A stretch of 64,000 bases of DNA. It comes from Oscheius dolichura. Lineage: Eukaryota > Nematoda > Chromadorea > Rhabditida > Rhabditidae. Shown here one piece after another: positions 48,966 through 58,487 of this stretch. Each line of letters begins with the position of its first letter. Within the stretch, counting starts at the first letter, position 1. The notes beneath the pieces are model-generated. The model did not search any database and had not been told where the DNA came from. It was given only the letters and a program-made list of their open reading frames with translations. The translations under genes and the position numbers were made by a program. The stretch lies in assembly GCA_932521035.1 (NCBI GenBank), contig OW051496.1:10850001-10914000 (forward strand). The letters are read 5' to 3'.

Positions 48966-49406
48966 AGTTTACCATAATCTGAACATACAAAAATGTTTTT
49001 GCCCTTTTTTTTCCTCTCAAAAACACCGGTGTCCTTCCAAGAATACGAACATCAGGCGGATATAAGAGGGGATGCTTGACGGGGGCCGCCGGACGTCATC
49101 CTCTGCTCAATCCTACCACTCTCTGATTAGAGCAGGCATAACATCTTCCCCTCAAATCCCTGCTAACCCGCTTTCCTCCTCCTCCTCTCGTCCCTGTTAT
49201 TTTAACATATTGGACAGTGTCGGCCGGGCAGGAGGAGAGAGAGAGAGAGAGACTAGTCTTGTTTTCATTTGTGCTGCATTCTCCTCTCCCACGTTCCTGT
49301 TATTCTTTTCTCACATATCCGTTCATTCTCCGCTTCAATTCCGACCTCCTTTCGTTTATATTATTCCCCCAGTGTTTTTTGCAGATCGACCCCCTTCGAT
49401 GGCACA

Positions 49407-50974
49407 ATGGGAAAGGGCAACAGCAAGCTAAAGTCAGAACAGATCAAAAGCTTGGCCCAAAGGACCTACTGTAAGTTATTTTTTCCCTGACCTTTCCAAA
49501 ATCTCCAGTGGGAACAGCGCACCCGCACCCGTAGCATCTCGGCAGCTCGCGCGCCTTTGACTCCGCGCCTTTACCGCGTGCTGCCGAGATTTTACGGGTG
49601 CGGGGCGCACGGATCTCTGCCTACCAGAATTCCAAGAATTCGTGTTTCTCTGCCCAAAATGGTATTTTTCAGTCACAGAAAAAGAAATCAAACAGTGGTA
49701 TAAGGGCTTCGTGAGGGATTGCCCAAATGGAATGCTGACAGAAGCGGGATTTCAAAAAATCTATAAACAATTCTTCCCCCAAGGCGATCCTACCGACTTT
49801 GCATCGTTTGTCTTCAAAGTTTTCGATGAGAATAAGGTGGGCAGATGGTCCCGGGCAGAAAATTCTAGAGATTTTTAGGACGGAGCTATTGAATTTCACG
49901 AATTTATCAGTGCGTTGTCGATAACGTCGCGTGGCAATTTGGACGAGAAGTTACAATGTGAGTACCGTAATCCGGTCAATTCTAGCGGGTGTCTTTTAGG
50001 GGCTTTCAAGCTGTATGATCTGGATCAGGACGGCTTTATCACACGGGACGAGATGCTCTCGATAGTCGATGCCATTTATAAAATGGTCGGCAATAGTGCA
50101 AAACTACCGGACGACGAGAACACGCCGGAGAAGAGAGTCGATCGCATATTCAAAATGATGGACAAGGTATGGTTTTCTGTCCTTTTTGAAAGTTGTAAGG
50201 GTTTTATGAGGCTGTTTTGATGGTAATGATGCCTTGAAAGGGAACGGGAGCCAATACTGGGCAAATGGGACGAGCTGTGCTCTGGGGCGCGCGATGACTG
50301 CCTTTGGCGAGGTGGTACACCTCGGAGATTCATGCCGGAAGCTCAATTTATTATCATGCTTGTTTGAGAGATCAATAGCTACATTTTAAAAAAAGATTCA
50401 TCAAAATTGATCCAGTCTATGAAAAGTTATTGCTGAAACTTCGAAATCCTCGGCCGGTCCTAATAGTTGCGGGCTTTGGGACCCTGCCCTGGGATGAAAT
50501 CCTTTTCTATTGAGAATAATTGAAAACGTGAATAACCGGCTCGGGCTGCAGATCAATTTCTATTCTTTTCTTTGGTACTGTAGCCTCTAGAAGGCCGCGA
50601 AACCTTCCAAGTCTATCACTCCCCCCTTTCGACCCTTCTTTGTCCTTTATTGTCCTTTTCTCTACAGTATACTGGAGGAAACTTGGAGTTTTTCGATTTT
50701 GACATTGTAGTCGACCCTGTGAACAATAGGGATACAATTTTATAAACCCAGAAAAGCACCATCCGCTGGGAAGGGACAAGGATCCCGGGGAAGGCTTCTG
50801 GCTCTCGGCCTCTTCCTCATTTTCCCCAAATTTTTCTATTTTTACAGCCCATAAAATGTCACATTTTTGCAGAATAACGATGCCCAGCTGACTCTGGAAG
50901 AATTCAAAGAAGGCGCCAAGGCGGATCCATCCATCGTGCATGCCCTCTCCCTTTATGAGGGCCTCTCGTCCTAA
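49407..50974 (+). CDS. ncs-1: Neuronal calcium sensor 1
   Basis: Myristoylated EF-hand calcium sensor of neurons, controlling synaptic function and, in C. elegans, temperature-related learning (family knowledge). Exons: 49407-49470, 49673-49836, 49879-49957, 50000-50166, 50873-50974; 191 aa. [20 protein letters not shown] gives the myristoylation signal at Gly2. The degenerate first EF-hand is CPNGML. Functional EF-hands 2-4 are [24 protein letters not shown] and [12 protein letters not shown]. The C-terminus is [10 protein letters not shown], as in C. elegans NCS-1. Intron 1 contains inverted-repeat copy 8; intron 4 is 706 bp. The 4.5 kb upstream holds no gene and may carry its promoter. Confidence 0.96.
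49517..49612. repeat. IR element copy 8 (intronic)
   Basis: Lies within intron 1 of ncs-1 (49471-49672). Left arm GCGCACCCGCACCCGTAGCA; right arm CTGCCGAGATTTTACGGGTG. The centre CTCGCGCGCCTTTGACTCCG is close to the apparent family centre. Confidence 0.85.
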
Positions 50975-51140
50975 TGTGATATTTTGAAGATGGCCCCCGA
51001 TACATTTCGCTCATTTTCTCGTTTCCTACTTTTTTTTAAATATTTGATGAATAAGAATTTTATATTTGATACATTTTATTTAAAAAATCACAATTAAAAT
51101 AACCCGAATGGAAGAGGAATAACCGTCGGGCGGGGGGAGG

Positions 51141-53538
51141 TTAGAGCAACTGAGAGAAGTAGTTGAGCCCTTGTCCATATTCCCAGATGGCCACGCCGAC
51201 GCCGCGCCTCTCGGCCAATTTCAGTCGAAGTTCAATTGATGTCAATGACGGATAATACGTTACCGTACCCCTAAAATATCAATCTTTAATCTTTCGAGGG
51301 CAGTCAGAGGGTAAGAAACACGAAAATAACTCACTCGGACTTGACAAAATGCTCCCGGGAGGCGGCATCCCATTGCAGTTGACTGTTTTTCTTCTTCAAA
51401 ATCTCGAGATACCTGCAAAAAACAGCAAGAGTCAAAGTTTAACAAATTGTTTCTGTCCTCCTCTCGAATGAAAAGGGTCCCAGAGGGGTAGGGAGGACAT
51501 TCTGGCTGAGGAGGTCGGAGGAAGCCAGCGCAGGAAGACGGGCAGGGATGAGGGCAGGGGAGGACAGGGGACGAGCATGGAGGAGGACAGGGAGATGAGC
51601 AGGAGGAAGACAGGGGAGAACAGGAGGACGCGCAGGGATCCTCGGCATTTGAGTCCTTTTGTCTTCTATTTCGATTTATTGAGAAAGAAAAGCCTCCCCC
51701 GTGCTCCGGGTCATTCGTGTCCAACACTCCTAGCTGGATTTTACAAAATGAACCCACTGATCAAATTTGACAGCCTCCATGGCCTTCGACGTGTACCGGT
51801 AGCCGTAGTGATTCAATCCGATCATGAGCTTATCGGCATGGGTTGTCGACGTCTCCAGCAGTACGTCAATAGCCTAAAAATAAACTGTGACCGGCCGGGA
51901 GAGGATGAGCCCTACTCCAGCCACCCAATCGTACGGAGCCACCGCTGAGGCCGACTGAGCCGGATAGTCGTATGTCATTATCTGAAACCTATCTCTCTTT
52001 TAATATAAGAAAGTAACAACCTGAATGTAGTCAACATGGGGGATAAGGGCATACAGATATTGGGGAATGAACATTCCGGTCATTTCACTGGAAAGTTGCC
52101 ATTAGGAAGACGAGAGGGGAGGATTGGCTTACTTGTTTTGATTAATCGGCGGTCCTACAGGGATAATTATTTCGAGGTTTTTCTTGTGGAAGGCATCGCC
52201 CCAGGTGCTGATAAATTCAATTAATGGCCTGGAAAATAGTTAAAATGGGAAGCCATGCCGGGACTTACTCGACTGCCTCACCTCTCGTCCGGCTCATGAC
52301 ATCCAGCCACAATTCAACAACAGCTCCTTCAAATTGATTCCTCTGCAAATACACAATGTCATCTACTTTTCATAAAAAGTTCAAAAGCTACAGTAACCCT
52401 TTACAATTATCTGCCCGGGGCATAAAGAAGCGCGCGTGATTTTGAAAGGAGCTGCTTGGCGGGCAGCCGTTGCAGGACCTCTACAAGGATTTTTAAAGTT
52501 TCTTGGTAGTTTTTCTAGAAAGAAAATGACCTACCGTAAGAAAATTGAGCAAATCAGTGAGGCATCTGTTGGACCAGCTCTCGTGGCTGATCATCGTCGC
52601 CAGCTCCTGAATCTGCCACTCGTCGAAGAGGATCCGCGGCACGATCTTGATCTTCTCGTTTTTGGCTCGAATCTCATCCATCCAACCTAAAAAAACAGGA
52701 TAGAATACTGTAAGGAGCTGTCTAGTCTAGATTCCATCCAAAAAACCCGTTGGCATTTCCATTTTTGAGGAGGAAAATGGATGGCCAGGTTGGGAACGAA
52801 GGCCGGTGCGCGGGATCGCCTACAGTAACCTTCCCAGGGTCTGTAATTGGTCTCAGAGGGAGTTTAGGATTATTTTCTTCAAAGGAAGACGGCAATAAAG
52901 TCAAAAGATTATTATAATCCCGTCCTCCCGTCGGCAGACCGCCATTTCCTCTCCGAAGGAGGGATTTCAAACTGGGACGCGAGCCATGTGGAAGAGACTG
53001 GGTATAGGTTAATTTTAGACTATTTTAATTAATTTTAAAAGAAAATAAAGATATTACTTACCGTGATCGACATCATGGGTGCCCTCAATCCGACAACTAA
53101 AGCTGTTGTCAGCCGTCTGCGGCTTCAGCTGCAGCCAGACGGGAGAGATGTGAGTCAACTTGTCGGCTGTCCACTTGGCCAGGTCGTAGCCTTTGTTATT
53201 CCACTGAATACGGTATAATTTAAAAGAGAGAAGGTTAGGAACTGACCGGAGTGATATAGGCCAGCGATGGCCCTTCAAAGTGCTTCTTTGGGCTCTTCTC
53301 CACCTGTTCGTGGTCCTTTAGGATGGATTCTTTTGTGATGGAAGATGGCGGGAACCGGAGATCTTCATAGGTCTGAAAATCGAAATAAAATGGAAGGGAA
53401 GGGGCAAACGTCGGTCTCGGCGGCCTCGTGGCTATCCTCCACCGGCTCTTCCTCGATCACAGGCATCTTCCTCTCGCTCTTTCCCAGCTGGTAGGAGACG
53501 AGGACAAGCGAGAACAGAACCACGTGCTTGAGGAACAT
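51141..53538 (-). CDS. CHID1: Chitinase-domain protein CHID1 (SI-CLP)
   Basis: Secretory or lysosomal GH18-fold lectin-like protein of 391 aa (human CHID1 393). Exons (-): 53538-53410, 53372-53247, 53203-53062, 52686-52535, 52342-52269, 52228-52133, 52087-52021, 51981-51916, 51873-51758, 51412-51335, 51270-51141; phases agree. The signal peptide is [20 protein letters not shown]. Conserved blocks are [70 protein letters not shown] and [16 protein letters not shown]. The chitinase DxxDxDxE motif is replaced by EGAVVELW, so it should bind sugar rather than cut chitin, as known for the family. Intron 51757-51413 carries a GGACAGGGGA-type purine minisatellite. It is convergent with ncs-1. Confidence 0.93.
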
Positions 53539-54619
53539 TCTCTTCTGGAATGAGAGAATAACGGGGGGATTAATATCGTAGCCGGGTTAATTCGGGATAT
53601 GACGGGGTTCGGATATGTCGAGTTTATACAGAGAAGAGGGGATTAGGGAAGGGAGACGGAGAGAGCGAGAGAGACGAGGGAGATTGTTCTCTTCGGGGAA
53701 AGCGAAGCGAAAGGGGATGGAAGAGTGGAACAAAAGGAAGCCATCATCCCAGCACTGTGGCTGATTCCCATGGATCTTCCAGGAGATCCCCCCCCCCCCC
53801 GGAGGACGAAACTCTGACGGAGAATTCTAAGGGCTTTAAGAGAGACTGAATACAGTCACAGGGAATCAAGAAAAGATCAGGGAGGATGTTTTTTGGCCTT
53901 TTTAAAAATGCAATTCCTCGAAGACCGGAAGTGGAGGAATCGGAGGAGAGGAAGGCGCGCTTCCGTGTCCTCGGCTGCAGGACCTGTTCCCGGTTCCAAA
54001 ATTCATCCGGGAGGGGAACTTCCTACCTGGGTAGTCTATCTTATAACCCGGGTGCCCAACTGACAGGACTAAAAAAAGTGCCCGGGAGGCCCCTTCCCCG
54101 GTGACTCTTGGAATCGGGAACGAAGGGGTGGCTAGCTGCATCCCGGGGACTTTGTTAGGCCGCCGGTGGCTTCCCGGGTAATAAGAAGGCCACCTGAGTT
54201 TGGCAGATATTTTACTGCCAAAATTATGGACCAGGGAGAAAACCCCGCGTCGGGCCGGGGCCCGCTCCACCAGCTTTGGGTCCACCTCTGACAGAAGTCT
54301 TAGAAAAAGAGAAAAAAGGCTTTTAGAATTTGATTTTTATATTAAAAGGCCTAGGAAAGGTCTATGAGAAGCTAGACTGCCTTCCAATAAACGGTAAAGG
54401 AGAAAATTTAGGGTCAGAGAAAGGAAAAAAAAGCGAAATAATACAGGGGAAAAGCGATGATTCCTCTTGTAATCACAATATTAAAACGCATAGAAATAAT
54501 TTATTATATACAGAAAAAGGGGAAAGAGAAAAGTGAAAAATAGGATAAATTTCAGATCTTGTTCCACCCAGGGGTTAGGGAGATTCTATATATTTGAAAA
54601 AACGGTAGATAGGGAAAAA
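53539..54619. other. Intergenic stretch, no gene supported
   Basis: Promoter region of CHID1 at its left, 3' flank of AP-3 mu at its right. It has a C10 run near 53790 and a CCGGG-rich patch (53940-54180) with short direct and inverted CCCGGGT motifs. A 127-codon - frame there looks compositional. Confidence 0.5.
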
Positions 54620-56601
54620 CTAGGTTCGAACTTGGAATTTGCCGGCTTTTGTGATGTATTTGACGCCTTTAAAGGGCTTATACTTCTCGCCGTACATGTC
54701 CAACCGGTTGACTTTCAGTCCAGAGACCGCTAGTTGGTTAATTTTGAATTTGACCGTAATTGGAGGGGTTTCAACGGCCGCGGTGCCCGAGACAGAGACA
54801 GTTCCTTTGATGGTCGGCGGCTTGCCCAGTTCAATCTTTCCCACGTTCCATTGTAATATCCGGGTGGTCGGGTCAAAGGTATACTTGCCGTGGGTCGGTA
54901 CCAGGTTACAGTTTAGAACGATTTTAGGCATCTGCATCTCGATACAGACGTCTTCCAGCTGGAAATTGGCTCGTCTTTGTGGACTTCGTTGATTTAGAAC
55001 CGCGCGCCCGCACCCGTAAAATATCGGCAACTCGTGGTAAAGGCGCGGAACAAAAAGCGCGCCCGCTGCCGAGATTCTACGGGTGCAGGTGAAACTGCAG
55101 AGAAACTAGCGCTCGTATGACCTCGGCAGCTGGAAGATTCAATAGTTTAGTGATCAATTCCTCATACCAGCGGACTAAAAATCAGTGGAAACTTACAATT
55201 TTTCCCATGCTCTGCTTCGGTCCGACAGTCAATTCCAATCGGCTGCCGGTTCCTCCCTTCAGATGGATAGAATGACGAACATAGACCGGGATGGCTACCA
55301 TACTGAAATATATATTTTTTAATTTTAATAAATAGGGATTGAACTCACTTTTGTGTAGCAATATGGTAGGAAAGAAGTCTAAAATTGCCATCTGGTGGAA
55401 CGAATGAGAGAATCCTTTCATTTTCCCATTTTTTAAACCGGACACAAGGATGGAAGGAGACGTCGTCTAATAGACGAGGATTTATTAGAGTCATGGTTAG
55501 GTCAGGCATTCCCGAAAGTTTACAAGTAACATCAATCTGAAGATTTCTCTTCTAGGGTCTAGAAATGGCCAACTTACGTAGCCCTGGATCTCGGCAAAGA
55601 CTGTAGAACCTTGTTTATCTATGATTGCGTCGATTTCTTCAATAACATCGAAATATGCCTCATTATTTGTATATTTGACTCCGTGTCTTCTCCAGGGAAT
55701 GTTAGAAAGTTGTCCGGAGGGCAGAATCTCCGAATGGTTTGTTCTTCCCGTTACCTGGAATATATTTTATAAAATATCGCTTGAAAAATTAGTTTTGGTG
55801 ATTGAAATAAAGAGAAAATGCATTCAAATGGCGCGCTCTATGAAGCGTTACGTTCTCTCATTCAGTTGCTCTTTTGCGTCGGCGAACGATGGTTGTATAT
55901 TTTTATTTCTTTGTTTTTATTTTGTTGCTTTCCATCCTCACCATAGTATTCTTTGTTTTCAACAAACAGCGATATATACTATTTGTAAGCTAATGGTCAA
56001 TTATTTTTGCAAATAACAAATAGAGAAAAGCAAATGAAAATTCTGACCTGATTAGCTATATTTCTAAAAATATTTGGAGGCTTGATTAGATCTTGTAGAA
56101 TATTTAGCTCTGTAACAAGAGGATATCCATTATCAAGCATTTCATCCAAGAGCTGGAAAGAGAACGTATAAAAGAAGATGAAAAGAGCACCTCAAAGACC
56201 ATAACACAATTCTCTTTCAAAGTAGAATCAGAGCATTCGTCAAAGTATTGAGTGAAAGTATGCACAACTCTGTGCAGAAATTCAATTATCATAAGCGGAG
56301 AAGCTGTAAAGTAATTGTATAAGCTTGGTGAATATTATTCTTACTTTCACAAGTAGTTACGGCTATGAGATATAGTTGATTGTGATAGACGCTGATCAAA
56401 TAATGATGCGGAGTTGATATGACTGGTAGAACATCCTCAGGATTGCTTGCTTTCTTTTGTGCATCGAAGAAATAATCACAAATTGACCGATGTATCACCG
56501 ATTTCCAATGTTTTTCCAATACAACATCGCTGAATGATTTTCTTGGGAGCTGGGAGGTGAACTTACCCTGAGGTATTGACAATAAAAAGGCTATTCAACA
56601 T
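54620..56601 (-). CDS. apm-3: AP-3 adaptor complex subunit mu
   Basis: Medium subunit of AP-3, which sorts cargo from endosomes to lysosomes and lysosome-related organelles by reading tyrosine signals. Exons (-): 56601-56567, 56529-56345, 56303-56191, 56152-56048, 55754-55578, 55536-55349, 55302-55197, 54958-54620; 415 aa (human AP3M1 418). Signatures: LEKHWKSV, PVISTPHHYLISVY, IIEFLHRVVHTF, LSNIPWRRHGVKYTNNEAYF, DVIEEIDAIIDKQGS, DVSFHPCVRFKKWE, VAIPVYVRHSI, GPKQSMGKI and the invariant C-terminal half LKVNRLDMYGEKYKPFKGVK. Complete longin and mu-homology domains are present. The last intron contains inverted-repeat copy 9. It is divergent from MRPS18B with a 327-bp shared promoter region. Confidence 0.95.
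55001..55091. repeat. IR element copy 9 (intronic)
   Basis: Within the last intron (55196-54959) of the AP-3 mu gene. Left arm CGCGCGCCCGCACCCGTAAA; right arm CTGCCGAGATTCTACGGGTG. Its centre is in inverted orientation relative to copies 6, 8 and 11 (AAAGGCGCGGA). Confidence 0.85.
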
Positions 56602-56927
56602 GGAGGGAAGCCAGCCTGAAAATCCGTTGCTTTAGCATGTCCTAAATCAATAAAGTGCACTTCATAAGGGGATATTAGATGGGAGTCTTTTTTGGGGTAG
56701 GATATTCAAGAAGATGTGTAATGGGTGATCATTATTCTCCACTATCCGATAAGGAAGAAGGGTTCATTGGAAGTAATTGACATGACCTTTACAGCTGGTC
56801 AAAATTTATCGGGATTCACCAAACGCGCGCCAATCCTAACTGCTCCCGATTTTCCTCAATTTTATCTGTATTACTTCATTATAATTTGCTTCTCGTTCTC
56901 TTATCTCTTAGTAACGTTCTGTTTCAG

Positions 56928-57810
56928 ATGCTGGCAACAAGTCAGAATGTAGTCCGTCGCCTGGTTCATTCTACATGTAGTCATGCTGCAGCAGGGAAGA
57001 AAGAACGGCCTATCCTTCCGCCTGAAGAGGTTGTTTATTTTGTTTAGCAGATTTATTTTTTATTTTATAGGCTGGCTGGGCTTTCAATCACGTAGAGCGT
57101 AAGCAAGGAATGTATAAACCAAACCATACAATTGATGAACAAATTGAGTATATGAAAAGTAAATCATATGCCGAAGCGTATAAAGGATTACCTATCTATG
57201 TTTGGTATAAAAGGAATGTTAGAGTATGTTTTCTTCTTTTTCTATGCATTTATTGTAATGTTTAGGGTCAAACAGTTCTTCAACCACCTCCCCGTCTTTT
57301 TTGTATTGACCGTTATGGAAGATTTAATGTAAATCATGCTTGTCCAGTTAGTTCCAGAATGTATTTTTCTTTCTAATCTTATGCTTTTAGGTTTGTCGCG
57401 ATGAATATCTATTTTTTGACTACCGAAATCCAGCTCTACTTGAACAATTTCTTTCACAAGATACGGATAAACCAATTGATTTACTGAAGAGTGGCTTATG
57501 TAGAGAACAATATGGTCATTTGAAAGCGCAATTGCTTAAAGCCAAGGAACATGGAACTGTTACTTTTGCAGTAGAATTTAGGAACTTTGACTATAGACAA
57601 TGGTATAAGGATTGGACAGAGGAACCCAAAAAACAGGTTGAAATATAGGAATATTTCTTAGCTTGTTTTTAGGTTCAACGAGCAGGACTTAATTTACAAG
57701 ATGTCCATCCGGATCCATTAGTTGCTTTCCCAGTTTTCAAAGAAGATATCAACCAGGATTGGGACCAATGGTGGCTTCGACACGATAAATTTGCCCAGAA
57801 AGCTAAATAA
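56928..57810 (+). CDS. MRPS18B: Mitochondrial ribosomal protein S18B (mS40)
   Basis: Component of the mitochondrial small ribosomal subunit, 239 aa. Exons: 56928-57029, 57071-57223, 57266-57346, 57391-57636, 57673-57810. It begins MLATSQNVVRRLVHSTCSHA, an Arg-containing presequence. The S18-type core reads HACPVCRDEYLFFDYRNPAL and LLEQFLSQDTDKPIDL, followed by AQLLKAKEHGTVTFAVEF, matching human MRPS18B (KARDHG). The C-terminus is HPDPLVAFPVF with a tail rich in Trp and Asp. TTTCAG abuts the ATG, a strong trans-splicing acceptor. The next gene (NDUFA2) starts 190 bp after the stop codon in the same direction, as in nematode operons. Confidence 0.92.
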
Positions 57811-58000
57811 TAATATAAACAATATGATTATCTATGTAGGCTCTGTTGATTTTGTTACCATTGTTAATGAAGATTGCTCAAATTTATATTTTTTTTTGTA
57901 TACAAACTGTTCTATTGCAGTTTATATTTAATGGAAATTCTGAGTCAATTTGTTATATTTTTGTTCTACTGAGTTTCTACGGCATATTTTAGGTGAAGCC

Positions 58001-58357
58001 ATGTCAGCTGGTATAAAATTGGCCGGAACTGCTCTTCGAGAGCTTCGCATTCACCTTTGCCAAAAAAGTTCGGCTTCAGGTTGTCTAAATTAGCTTCTTT
58101 TAATGTTCTTTTTAGCCGGCGTACGTGCCTTTGTTCAAAATGATTATGTTCCTTTGAAAAAGGCTAATCCAGAATTTCCCATTTTGATCCGTGAGGCTTC
58201 CGGCATTTCTCCTCGTATTTTTGCTAGGTAAATTTAATTTGCGACATATTCAGCTTGTAACAGATATGAGCATGGCGTCGAGCGTTGTGTACCTTTGGAA
58301 AATGCTTCTCAGGATAACGTAGCCGCCGCCATCAGAGATCTTGCTGCCAAACAGTAA
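58001..58357 (+). CDS. NDUFA2: NADH dehydrogenase subunit NDUFA2 (complex I B8)
   Basis: Accessory subunit of respiratory complex I on the matrix arm, thioredoxin-like fold, 94 aa (human 99). Exons: 58001-58079, 58116-58227, 58264-58357. Conserved blocks are LRELRIHLCQ, the SAGVRAFVQNDYVPLKKANP segment, FPILIREASGISPRIFARY and EHGVERCVPLEN. TTTTAG lies 11 bp before the ATG. Distance to the MRPS18B stop (190 bp) and the acceptor suggest a downstream operon gene receiving an SL2-type leader. Its 3' flank converges on the EXT1 gene, with only about 130 bp between the stop codons. Confidence 0.93.
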
Positions 58358-58487
58358 TTTTATTAGTTGATTGTAGATAGATTTTAAATGGCTTATACAA
58401 TTTTTTTTTCATTTCTAGCTTTTTATTGAAATTCATATGGAACGTATTATTCCAAAGGATACTCGTAAGTTTACACGTAATATACAA

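Larger units (their letters stand above)
44877..49406. other. Intergenic region upstream of ncs-1, no gene supported
   Basis: About 4.5 kb of largely pyrimidine-rich DNA on the + strand. It includes a GGGTCGGG/CCGGGT-rich low-complexity patch (45100-45320), inverted-repeat copy 7 (47088-47176) and copy B of dispersed repeat 2 (48835-48965). Non-coding 5' exons of ncs-1 may be present. Confidence 0.5.

Noticed and set aside
53902-54285. 127-codon - strand frame left of AP-3 mu
   Set aside because: CCGGG-rich sequence with short palindromes. No signal of coding or homology.
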